Positions 24,191 through 35,024 of a DNA stretch of 64,000 nucleotides are shown here, in pieces. Within the stretch, counting starts at the first letter, position 1. Each line of letters opens with the position of its first letter. Where the stretch lies: contig JAJTTP010000008.1 of the NCBI GenBank assembly GCA_023313575.1, positions 1,860,001 to 1,924,000 on the forward strand. Reading direction: 5' to 3'. The position numbers and the translations under genes are program-made. This DNA comes from Eutypella sp. D-1. Its lineage: Eukaryota > Ascomycota > Sordariomycetes > Xylariales > Diatrypaceae. The notes below the pieces were generated by a model. The model saw nothing but the letters and a program-made list of their open reading frames with translations. It searched no databases and was not told the origin of the DNA.

Positions 24191-27100
24191 ATGGCAAGTT
24201 CACCCCCTGGGTCGCCAGCAGCCATGCAGCCGCCGCCCCGACCAATGAGTGCCATGATCAAGCCTGCGACTAGAAGCAGTAGCCGCATGAGCTCTCATAG
24301 CAAGACCGGTGGTAGCAGAGCCTCCGATGAGGATGGGCGCACCGCCGTCAGGGTTGGTAAGTGTTTCGCATTGCTCGTCGGAGCACAGCCATGACCTCTT
24401 GGTGGTCCGACGAGACCCGGACGGCTCCCTAGATGGCTCCCCGGATGGCTATGTAGCCACGTTTTAGTTGGGTTAGAGCTGACGATCTTCCCTAGCTGTT
24501 CGAGTACGACCCCCGTTGAAGCCCACGGACCCCGGCTTCGACCTCATACCCCAGCGTTTCCAGCGCTCCATGGTCCAGACAACATCCAACACCAGCATAT
24601 CCATCGACTCACCTCAGGGAAAGAAGATCTTCGTCTTCGATCGCGTCTTTAGTCCCGATACCGACCAGGAGGGCGTTTGGGAGTACCTTAGCGATAGTAT
24701 CAATGCCTTTATGCAAGGCTACAACGTGTCCCTCCTGGCCTATGGTCAGTCAGGCGCTGGAAAGTCTCATACCATGGGCACATCGGGTCCCTTGGAACAA
24801 ATCGAATCCGAGGCATTAGGTACGTATACTCCCTCCTGCTCCTGCTCCCTCCCGGGCTTTGCCTAATGCTGGCCGCGATCTTGGGTTTTCTTCGATACTA
24901 TTTTCGTCTTGTGGCATACTGACTTGCTGGCGACTGTATAGGTGTCATCCCTCGCGCGGCGAATGCGCTGTTCGATAAATTGGACGGTCCCTCACGAAGC
25001 TCGAATCGCAACTCCATGTCTCAGCTGCGAACCCCTGCCCGGTATTCCATCCAAAACATGCCCAAGGCGGAGAAGAACTGGCAACTGAAGGCGACATACG
25101 TCGAGATTTACAACGAGCAACTTCGGGACCTACTACTTCCCGATCATGTCCAACAGCACGAGAGAAACCCCGTCACTATTCGCGAAGACCAGAAGGGCAA
25201 CATTCTTCTTACTGGCCTGCGCCAAGTCGAAATCAACTCGGTCGACGACCTGATGGAGGCCCTCAACTTCGGTTCCACGATCCGACAGACCGACGCGACT
25301 GCCATAAACGCCAAGTCATCACGCTCCCATGCCGTCTTCAGCCTGAACCTGGTCCAGCGCAAGCCGAAGTCTTTATCATCTGGCAGCGGCGCCGAGAAGC
25401 GTCTCTCCATGCCTATAGAGGCCATGTCCGGAGCGGAGACTTGGGTTACCACGGATAGCAAGCTACACTTCGTCGATCTTGCTGGTAGCGAGCGTCTGAA
25501 GAACACGGGCGCCCAGGGCGATAGAGCTAGAGAGGGTATCTCGATCAACGCCGGCCTCGCCGCGCTGGGCAAGGTCATTGCGCAGCTTTCGTCGCGACAG
25601 GCCGGATCCCATGTTTCATACCGGGACTCGAGGTTAACCCGGCTTCTACAGGACTCGCTAGGCGGCAACGCTATAACGTACATGATCGCCTGTGTGACCC
25701 CTGCCGAATTTCACCTCAGCGAGACCCTAAATACTGTCCAGTACGCGCAGAGAGCGCGCGCCATCCAGAGTAAGCCGAGAATCCAGCAAGTGGAGGAGGG
25801 TAACAAGCAGGCCATCATCGACCGCCTCAAGGCCGAGGTTGCCTTCCTTCGGGAACAGATCCGCAGTGCAGAGTCGAGTGGCGGCGACCGGCGGAATGTC
25901 GCGCCCACGGAGAGGACCGAACGCCAGAACGAACGCGAATCGGAGCTGCAGAACCAGCTGCTGGATGTCCAGGAGAACTACACCACTCTAAGTCAGCGTC
26001 ACGCAAAACTCATTGCCGAGATGGCTAAGGCCCGGAACGAGGAAGCTGCCGTGAACCACGAGGCCGAGGATTTCCAGGGCGATACTGCTACTGAGCGTCT
26101 GAACCGGTCAAACTCCTTCGCGCAAGCTGTCGAACAGGTCGTCTTGGAGTACGAGAAGACTATCCAGTCACTCGAACACTCGCTTTCCAGCACGCGGGGG
26201 ACCCTTTCAAATACGGAGACCAGTCTGTTGGAAAAGGAGACGAGATGCGCCTACGTCGAGACCATCAACACACAGCTCCAGGCCCGCCTGCACAAGATCA
26301 TGGACCGGGAGGCGAACACCGAGAGCTACCTGCACGATCTCGAAGCGAAGCTTGACGGTCACACCTCCGGCGAGGAGAAGAACGCAGCCATCGTCGTAGA
26401 GCTGAGGAAGGAAATCGCCCGTATTAGAGAGAACGAGGCCGCCAGCGAAGATTACATCTCTACACTGGAGGAGCGACTAGCCGAAGCCGACCAGGATGCC
26501 GAGCTGATGCAGCGGGAGATTGATCGACTGGAACAGGTAATCGAGCGCCAGCGCAGTCTCGGCAAGCTCGACAACCTGCTCCATGAACTCGATCACAGCG
26601 TGGAGGACGGCAGTTCCCGGCCGGCACCCCAGGGGGCGAACGGCACCGGCTCCCATCGCCGTACCTACTCGGAGCGCTCCGCCAGGAGCCATGCCAGCCG
26701 TCCCAGCCTGGGTATGCGTGAGGTGCTTCCCGAGGTCAAGGAGGGCACCGAGGAGGACAGCATGTCCCAGACCCGCTTCGATGATACCAATTCCGACGAG
26801 GAGGTGGAAGATGAAAAGGAGAATGAAGACACACTCCTAGTAGAACCGAATGAGCAGTTGGCTCAATCGGAATTGCCGCAGAGTCCGGCGCAGAGCAGAT
26901 ATGTTGCTGACAAGCTCGAGAATGTTACGCAAGAGCTCCTGGACTTGAGGGTTCAACACGAGAGTACACTGACGGAGTTTGACGCCCTCCATTCCAAGTA
27001 CGAAGAAGCTATGCGGACCCTGGCAGAGCTTCAGGACCAGGTGGACGAAGCACGACACCCAAGACAGAAGAGGCAGTCGATGCTCTCGTTGGAAACCCCG

Positions 27101-29695
27101 GAACAGACCAGGCCGCCGTCTTTTTTGTCCGATGGCCAGATGAGCGACGCAAGGGAAGGGACGCAATTCTCCTCGCAGTCGCTCTCCTCGGAGCTCTCCT
27201 CAGCTATGCACTCCCCCACTACAGCCGGTACTCCCAGGACCGAGACCCCGAGGCCCTCTGAGCCCAGGGACACGCCGACTGAGGATCCGGCCCGGAGTGA
27301 GGCGTTAGAGGCTGAGCTGGAGAGGCTTAAGGTGCTGGCCAACGACAAGGATAACGCCGAGAAGGAGCTCGCCGACAGGTACGCCCAGCTCGAGGTGAAG
27401 CACCTCGAGGCTCTGGACATGGTGGAGGAACTCAAAACCGAGGTTATGAGGGCCAAGTGGAAGGAACCACCATCACCGAGGACTGGCGGTCCTGTCATCC
27501 GCCGGAAGTCGAGCCAGAACGTCATGATTATTGATCGCGCCCACCGTTCCTTCGCGTCCCTTAGGAACATTGCGGCCGATAACTTTGAGGAGCAGCCCGA
27601 TGTCATGCAGAACTTCGAGATTAACCTCAACGCTGCTATGCATGAGCTGCACGCACGGTCAGAGCGCATCCAGGAACTCGAAGCTGACGTGGCCAATGCC
27701 AAGAAGGAAATGGAGACGAAGATGACTATCATCTCAGGTCTTACCCGCGAGCGCAGCAGCTTGAAATCAGGCCCCGTTGACATTTCTGTGGTAGCAACGC
27801 TACGTGACCAGCTAGAGCTCAACGAGAAGCAACTACAGGTGATGCAGGAGGCCCACGCCGCCCGTGAAAACGAGCTCAAGGCTGAGGTCGAGGCGCTGCG
27901 CACATCCGTCCGCCGCGCAGAGGACCAGCCAACTCCAGACACGTCGGCTCCGGTGACGGACAACCAGCGCGAGGAACTTGGCGCCGACTATGAGAAGAAG
28001 ATTGCCGAGCTGCAAGGCGAACTGAACGGCTGGGAAAGCAGGCACCAGGGCACGCTTGAGGCTATGCAGACCACCGAGCGCGAAATGAAGCAAACAATCG
28101 CCACTCTGGAGGCAGAGCTCGCGTCTATCAACGCCAAGTTCAACGAGACGCAAGCCAACGCTACCAGCGAGGCGGAGGCGAAGGAGACGGAGGAACAGCA
28201 CCGCAGCGTCGTTGCCTCCTTGCGTAGCGAGATTGATGAGTACAAGTCCGTCATTGATAGCAATAGCCAGAAGGTCGCGGGTCTAGAACGCTCGCATAGC
28301 GAGCTCAAGCAGCAGCTCGAGGAGGCCGCCGAGGCCCGCGATCGTGCGCTCGCCAACGCCAGTGATAAAGAGGAGCTGACTGCAAGGCTTGAGACCCAGC
28401 TCGCCGAGCACGAGAAGGCGCTGCTCGCATATGAGGAGAGCTTGGGTCAGCTCCAAAACGCCCACACTCGAGAGATCGACGAGTTGAAGGCTGAAACGTC
28501 CAACACGGTGCAGGAGTTGGAGGCGCAGCTCACCGAGTTAATGAATGAGCAAGCGCAGAGCATTGCTCTGCTCGAGTCGGATCTAAACGAGTCGCGCGAA
28601 GAGCTGATGAAGGTCGCGTTCGCGTTAGGTATCGAGGCAAGCGTCGACAAGATCACAGAGCGCATTGAGTACCTGGTGGCGGATCAAAGGGCGCTGTCGG
28701 AGGAGCAGAAGAGGAGCGGCGAGCTGGAGAGTCAGGTGGAAGAGCTATCGGTGATCAACAACACGCTCATGCGCGACCTAGAGTCCGTCAAGTCGACGCT
28801 CAGCGAGATGCTCTATGTCGACGGCGAACCTCCAAAGAGGAGCACATACCCCACGGTACGCGAGCAGCTTGCCGCAGTGAAGAAGAGGATGGCCGACCTC
28901 GAGACGAAGAACAAGAAGCACTCCCGCCTGGTGGAAGAGTTGGAGGACCAGTTGCAGACCAACTACGACCAAGCCCAGATCACCAACAATCGCTTGTCGG
29001 TGCTACAGTCGGAGCGCAACCAGCAGCTGGAGGAGGCCACTGCGGCCAAGACCAAGCTGCAAGCCGAGCTGGAGGCGACGCGCGAGCAGCTCGCCGCGCT
29101 TCATGTAAGAAACCAAGGAATCCACGAGGATCGCTACTGTGCGGATGCTAACACACAACAGGCCGAGGCCGAGGGTCTCAAGCGCAACAACTCCGTTGTT
29201 CGGAAGACAGCCTCCGTCACATCGCTACCGTCCCCACCGCCGGTCATACCTTTGCCGCCGCTACCCGCTGGCAGCCCGCCCAACCAGGGCGTCCCCGCGA
29301 CGCCAACGGGCAACAGACCTGGCAGCAACGAGCTCGCGATGTCCCAGATTCGGGAGGACCAAGAGGCGCGTATCAGCAGTATAGACAAGGCGCTGAAGGC
29401 GGAGAGACAATTGACCTCGACGCTGGAGGAGGCGCTTACGGACCTCGAGCGCCAATCCAACAAGGTCAAGGCAGACTGCGACGCATGGCGGAAGCGCGCG
29501 GCGGAGCTCGAAGGGGAGCTCAAGGAGCTCAGGGACAAGCCGCAGCGAGACGAGCGGTGGCGCGACAGTCTACAACAAATCGAGGAGGAGCGGAAGAAGC
29601 GCGAGGCGGCCGAGAGGGCGCACACGCACCTCGAAGAACGCATGAAGGCCATCAACAGCAAGAAGAAGAAGAAGGGCAGCCTCAACTGCTTCTAG
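24191..29695 (+). CDS. N-terminal-motor kinesin with long coiled coil (kinesin-4/KIF4-like)
   Basis: Four exons: 24191-24356, 24496-24819, 24942-29104 and 29162-29695; 5187 nt, 1728 aa. The N-terminal ~55 residues are Ser/Pro-rich. The motor domain follows: VAVRVRPP, P-loop GQSGAGKSHTMG near residue 138, YVEIYNEQLRDLL, switch I NAKSSRSHAVF near 286 and switch II VDLAGSER near 340, ending about residue 440. The rest is mainly heptad-rich coiled coil, broken by Ser/Pro/acidic linkers (about 680-760 and 850-900). The tail has a Pro-rich segment (PPPVIPLPPLP) and ends KKKKKGSLNCF. It is an ATP-driven microtubule motor, plus-end directed by analogy with N-terminal-motor kinesins. The kinesin-4 assignment is from overall architecture only. 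The last intron (57 nt, no stop) could also be read through, giving 1747 aa. Confidence 0.9.
29105..29161 (+). other. In-frame 57-nt intron in kinesin gene
   Basis: Donor GTAAGA, branch-like GCTAAC (29147-29152) and acceptor CAACAG. Its length is a multiple of three and it contains no stop, so both spliced and retained forms are translatable. The peptide it would add breaks the heptad pattern, which favours splicing. Confidence 0.75.
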
Positions 29696-31272
29696 TCGCG
29701 GTGTTGGAGCTCGACCGCTGCGGCGGTTCTCCTCGCCATTGTCTTCGGGCTAACGATGTGTCTCGGCCCTCCCCCGTCCCATCATATGGTGTGCCTCGGC
29801 CTATGCATTGCTCTGCTTCTCGAATCAGCGATGCGTGCACGGCGCGGCGTTCAGATGGCGTTACTGGGTTTTTGATGTTCCGTTTCCGCGTCTCGCTCCC
29901 AGCTGTTGATATATCCTCTGCGATATCTTCTTTTCTGACATATTATATTGTCAATACCCACAAAATCACATTTTCTTAGCGTCTATATATCATTTCCCCA
30001 TACCGAGCCTGCGGTCTACGTGCCGCACGAAGCTCTAGGAACGAACGACCTGGACGGGCTACGAGACGAACGCGCTGACGGCGAATCGATCTGCTTCTTC
30101 GGAGGGATGTCCCGGGCGCAACCCGGGCTTGCTCCACGTCTTTTTCTTCTTCTTTCATTGCGCTTCCGTTTTAAGTTTCATGTCCAAATTCCACTATACG
30201 CTGCGCCGGCGGCAACGGCGGTTGAGTCTTTTCTTTTCGCCCCAGATACCACTTGTTACTTTTTTCCCCTTTTCTTCACTGTTTCTTAAGCTCCCTTTTC
30301 GATGACGAGGAACGCCTGCGCATTTGGACATGACTTGGGACTTCTTTTTCTACTTACCTACCCGGTCACTGATGAGTCCCGAGAAGAACAAAAAATACCC
30401 AGTTTGGGGATGGAGGAGATGGGCCCACACGGAGAGAAGGCAACGGATAACCTTTTGTCGGTTGGTATTCTGCGTGTCGCCGAGTATCGAAAACCGTGAA
30501 CACGAACCTTCGTCACGTTTTTGGGCGGGCTGGGGGGTTGGTTTCCTACTCTGTAGATGTCAAAAGAGCGCATCGAGTGCGTTCTTCTGCCTTTTCGGCT
30601 TCTCAATCGAATCGACTAGGGCGACCGTGTCGCGATGTGGCCAACCTTATTCTCCTTATATAGCTGTTGATGAATATGTACAATGCTCGTTTTTTTCTCT
30701 CATGTGATTATGGATCCCAGTGAATCATACCCTGATTGTGACTACTACGTACATAAAGTCTGTGTATGTTCCCACAGACGATGCCCGCATCAATAGCGTC
30801 GCCGATGTTGTCGCGCTCACACGAACACGTGGCAGCCGTCCCCTCGAATCATGAGGATGTGGGTTGGTCGGACTCGATGGATTTACCGATCTCCACCTCT
30901 TTAGCTCACACCAGGAAAAGCTGTGCGGTGCGGTTTCTGCGGTTAGCCGCTCATTTATCTACAGCATGTGTGGGTGCACAGCCAGAAGAGCACTATGCGG
31001 TTCGGCAATAGATAAGGACTTGCTGAACTCTCTCTTCCGACCCATGCCGCCGGCGTGCAATCGTTTTCGTCGAATCGATATTGCTGTTCTCGGTGGCGCC
31101 GCGGTAAGCGATAATACATGGCGGGGTGTGCTGTGGTGTGCTGTGGTGGCCCTGGACTACATACATTACCCACCCGATGGTACTAGCTGATCACTGCATA
31201 AGCGTCTTCGATAGACTGTGGGTGTTTTGCCATTACTGCTTTATTCTAATGCTCTAGTATTATGTACGCCGT
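29696..31272. other. Intergenic between kinesin and OB-fold gene (convergent)
   Basis: 1.6 kb between two gene 3' ends. Several T-rich tracts (30140-30290) are suited to 3' processing. ORFs at 29948-30289, 30324-30707 and 30864-31190 have no recognisable feature. Confidence 0.5.
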
Positions 31273-32694
31273 TTATTGTTGCCGCTCTTGTTGCTGTTGC
31301 TGCTGTTCTAGTTTCTGTTGCTCGCCCCACCACCTCCTAAGACCCGCAGCATCGCACCAGTCGAGATCGTCGGGATCCTCAAACCACCACCGCGGCATCG
31401 GCGCCTCGCCATTCCCGCCCGCCGGCCTGTCACTGGCATACTTCTTGAGGCTCCCGCCGTCGAAGCGGTGATTCTTGACGCCGAGAAGAAGCACCGCGCC
31501 CCCGACCCGCGGCGCGAACTCCCCTGGGTCCAGGAACACGGTCAGCTGGACCCGCTTCCGCGTCGACGGGTCCGCCAGCCACGCCCGCCGCTGCGTGTAC
31601 GGCGGGATTCCCGACGGCTCCACCTCCGTGACCGCCGTCACGATCGCGAGCACGTTCACGCTCCAGTTCTGCTTGAATGGCAGGTGCGGGATTGCGCGCA
31701 GCGGCGTTAGTTTTAGTGGCTTGCTTGGATCTGTGCTTTGCCATGATGCCCGGCGGCGCATGGGGTGGCCGCGGTGGGTTTCTTGTATTTGGGGGATTTG
31801 TGGCGGGAGGGGTATGGCTTGGCGAGAGTTGAATGTTGTTTGATCTTGTTCGCTCTCTTGCCGCTGAGATGGCATTCTTTCGAGGTCTGCGTCGAGGTCC
31901 GCCGCTTCTGCTCGCTCCCCAAGTTCGAGGTCGCGTTCCCCGTGTTCTGCATGGGATTTGATGGCTGCTGAAGGCGATTGGGCAAGTGACGGTGAGGGTG
32001 GTGGCGGTTCTTCGTCCTTATCGTCCATAGTAGCGTCCTCTCCGGTCTCAGTTTCTAGATCTTGGGACAGCATCAACTGAATGAGGGTCCTATTCCATCC
32101 GACTAGAACCATATCCTCTATCACGAGGTACGCAGTTCTTTCGGTCTCCGTAGCATCGCCTTCGCATGTAGCGTGATTTTCCCTCCCCTCAGCTTCCATG
32201 CCCCGATCCTCGCATTCAGAGTCATGCTCGGCACCAACGTTCAGCCACGCAAGTCGGAACTTATCAAGACGTATATACGAACCAAAAGCGATCTCGCCCG
32301 CGTCCACGTAGCGATGCATCTCTGGTGCCAGCAGGCTTTGGATGCATAGCTCGCCGTCGCCTAGCAATAAGCGCACAGCGCGCCATCTTCGCCTCTGTGA
32401 TTGCGATTGCGACTCTCGGTATCTGGCCTTGAATTTGGAAGCTGTATTATCAGGCGTCGTGTATGCGACATCTACGCCCTCCACTGACACCACCGAACCC
32501 GGTGAACAGTACCGCGTCCGCAGAATCTCGGCGATCAACGGCGTCAGCTCTGGGGCCGCTTCCGACTCTGTGGGCTCGGAGGCCGAGTTCGAGGCCGAAG
32601 CCGAGGACTTGCTTATTATATCTACAGCTCGGTCGACAACTTTGCCAGTGGCGGCTGCTGCGGTGGTGCCAGATATGGGCGCGTGCTTCGACAT
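31273..32694 (-). CDS. Hypothetical protein, probable OB-fold nucleic-acid-binding type
   Basis: Intronless 473 aa. The N-terminal part (about 45-190) has short strands and turns (CSPGSVVSVEGVDV, RWRAVRLLLGDGELCIQSLL, GEIAFGSYIRLDKFRLAW). A middle Ser/Glu/Gln-rich linker (about 200-320) follows. The C-terminal block (about 325-440) reads LTPLRAIPHLPFKQNWSVNV, then VQLTVFLDPGEFAPRVGGAV and NHRFDGGSLKKYASD. Strands of this order, with a cap that resembles the FDG-SL-KY-SD element of RPA-type modules, suggest one or two OB folds. This is inferred by eye. The last ~20 residues are Gln-rich. A role in DNA replication, telomeres or repair is conceivable but not shown. Confidence 0.75.
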   Translation of the reverse strand: MSKHAPISGTTAAAATGKVVDRAVDIISKSSASASNSASEPTESEAAPELTPLIAEILRTRYCSPGSVVSVEGVDVAYTTPDNTASKFKARYRESQSQSQRRRWRAVRLLLGDGELCIQSLLAPEMHRYVDAGEIAFGSYIRLDKFRLAWLNVGAEHDSECEDRGMEAEGRENHATCEGDATETERTAYLVIEDMVLVGWNRTLIQLMLSQDLETETGEDATMDDKDEEPPPPSPSLAQSPSAAIKSHAEHGERDLELGERAEAADLDADLERMPSQRQESEQDQTTFNSRQAIPLPPQIPQIQETHRGHPMRRRASWQSTDPSKPLKLTPLRAIPHLPFKQNWSVNVLAIVTAVTEVEPSGIPPYTQRRAWLADPSTRKRVQLTVFLDPGEFAPRVGGAVLLLGVKNHRFDGGSLKKYASDRPAGGNGEAPMPRWWFEDPDDLDWCDAAGLRRWWGEQQKLEQQQQQQERQQ

Positions 32695-33618
32695 GGGTTT
32701 TCTGGCCTAGCCGCCGCAAGCAGCCGTGAGTGGATGTGGTGTGGCTGCTCGGCGCCGGCCAGGTACATGGTTTCTTCCCCTGCTCCGTTTGCTTGCAGGC
32801 TTATTTGCCTTGCCTCTGTTGCTAGACTAGGACCGGGGCACTCGATTGGGCTAGTCAGATTCGTTGTTGATGTTGATGCTGGTGTTGTTTGTTCCTTGTA
32901 TTTGCATACTTAGCTTTACGCGTCTAAGATGCGATTCTGGCAGTCTGGGTAATGGCATGTCTCTGTTAAGCCAATGTTTCGGTTATTGTAGTTTTAATCC
33001 TGTATGCAATATTTGAAGCACAGCTTAATGCCAAGACCTCTCAAAGCTTCTCCTGTCTCACCTTCGGCTTTGACGATCAAATTCCTTAGCTTCTCGTTGA
33101 TGTTTTAAAAGCCCTTGTTTCTCAACTATCTTGTGGGTTACTCCTACATGCAAACCTGTTCGCGCTCAAAATGTCTCGCTACTTAGGATACTGCCGGGGC
33201 AGTGGGTGCTTTTCACCCTTAGGTACTTAGGTATCTATTAGGGGGCCACTAGTGGATCGATGCCCCTGAACAGCCCTGACCACAGGGGTTGCTCTCTCAT
33301 TACGTTACACACATACACAGCCTGCTTGTACGCAGCCTGCTTCCGATGCGGTGGCCCTGAAAGTATATTTTCTGGCTCGTACTGTCTACCGTTGGTATGC
33401 GGCATTTTACAGACCCCGCGGTCACCCCGCACAGCCTGACTTTCCAAGGATAGCGACTGAGTAACTAAGGTCGTCATCTCACCTGTCTGTCTTAACTTGG
33501 CGAATATTTTGCACCTAGATAGATTATACCGGCACAATAACCACAGCGAGGACAAGTGAATATATTGGGTTGTGCTCTGCCCCTTCCATTACCATTATCC
33601 AAACTCGAAGAAGCCCCC
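32695..33618. other. Divergent promoter region, OB-fold gene and dehydrogenase
   Basis: About 0.9 kb between start codons pointing apart. It contains TTAGGTACTTAGGTA near 33219-33235, one of the TAGGTA boxes frequent in the window. No coding series is seen. Confidence 0.5.
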
Positions 33619-34657
33619 ATGATGGATGACCCTGTTGTTGTAGTTATCACCGGTATCGGCACAGGTATGAGTTCCGCTTCACCATCAACCAGCATCATAA
33701 TTTTGGATCTTGATCATCGTTAACTGACCTTGAGCGTACTTTAGGTATTGGGAGGGAGTTGGCCGAAAAGTATCTCCAGAGACCTAACCACATTGTTGTG
33801 GGAAGCATTCGAGATGAATCCAAGCCGGAAATCGCCACGCTCAAGGACGCGAAAACGGCTGCCGGCTCTAAGCTACTTTTGGTGCACATTGAGAGCACGT
33901 CCTTCACCGACACAGCCAAGGCGTTTGAGGTCGTCGTGCAATCTGGCATAGACCACGTCGACATCATTGTTGCCAATGCGGGAGGGAGCCCGCACGTACA
34001 GCCGTTAGACGTCGTCGATGCCAAAGACATGATATCCAACTTCCACGTCAACGCGGTGGCACCCTTGGTCCTTTTCCAGAGTTTCAAGCCGCTGCTACAG
34101 AAGTCGAAGAGATCACCAAAGTGGATATCAGTCTCGACCGGTGGTGGATCCATCAGCCTTATGGAATCTGTCCGATCTTGGGTCGGCCCGGCCTACGGCG
34201 CGTCAAAGGCGGCCTTGAACTGGATAACTTGGTAAATAATGGGTCTCGATTTGCTCATGTGGGACCATCTGACAAAGTTGTGCTCAGTGCGATACACTTT
34301 GAAAACGAGTGGCTTACGGCCGTCGCAATACACCCAGGGTAAAGTTTCCAAGATTCCACTAGACGACAAGGTGTTGCTAACTTCACATCTAGGCTTGTAC
34401 AAACAGGCCCTGGAAATTGGGTTGCTCGAACGTTCGGCAATATGGACAAGGCCCCAATCACCATCCAGAATTGCGTCGAGAGAATGTTGGACATCGTAAG
34501 TTTTCCGGCAATGGTCTCCATGGGATAACCGAAGACAACAAGAGCTATGTGTACAGAGGAAACTAACAGAACACATCCGTAGATTGACAACTCAACTCGT
34601 GAAAAGACCTCTGGAAAGTATATCAGGGCTGCCGATGGTACAGAGATGACTTGGTAA
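33619..34657 (+). CDS. Short-chain dehydrogenase/reductase (NAD(P)-dependent)
   Basis: Five exons: 33619-33664, 33745-34231, 34288-34338, 34393-34495 and 34583-34657; 762 nt, 253 aa, the usual size of a classical SDR. Features in order: VVVVITGIGTGIG, the TGxxxGIG cofactor loop (completed across intron 1); VDIIVANAGG (NAG strand); WISVSTGGGSI carrying the catalytic Ser region; YGASKAALNW (catalytic Tyr and Lys); IHFENEWLTAVAIHPG, joined across introns 2 and 3; the C-terminal ADGTEMTW. These match the fungal norsolorinic-acid-reductase-like branch, many of which act in secondary metabolism, but no biosynthetic cluster is nearby. The first of two adjacent Met codons is taken as start. The gene lies at the border between conserved genes and the repeat island, and looks intact. 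Confidence 0.88.
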
Positions 34658-34778
34658 CGTATGGCGGTAACGCCGCGGTGTAAGATAGAGGGTGGGTGCC
34701 TATAACACGCGGCGACTAAGGGGTCAGAATGCCTTTAAGCTTAGGGAGAGGGTAGGAAGAACAGTGAGTTTCTTAATC

Positions 34779-35024
34779 GAATGTACATACACCACCCTTT
34801 GAATATTCCCCAGGTCGCTAAAGATAGCGCTTATGGGTCCCTAACCCCTATTCCTGGCCCACCTAAATCTGTGCGCTACAGGGCACTTGAATGTACATAC
34901 ACCACCCTTTAAATATTCCCTAGGTTGTTAAAGATAGCGCTTATCGACCCTTAACCCCTATTCCTAGCCCACCTAAAGATATACGCTACAGGGCACTTAA
35001 ATATACATACACCATCACTTATCG
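34779..35024 (+). repeat. 110-bp tandem repeat array A
   Basis: Units begin at 34779, 34889 and 34999 (the last partial), an exact 110-bp period. Each starts with AATGTACATACACCACCCTT or close variants and contains CCCTAACCCCTATTCCT. Related units recur at 40290-40560 in the same orientation and, inverted, at 59370-59525 and 61497-61632. Confidence 0.88.

Noticed and set aside
27031..27963. Long minus-strand ORF inside the kinesin gene
   Set aside because: Mirror of GC-rich coiled-coil codons; Ser/Leu-rich peptide without motifs.
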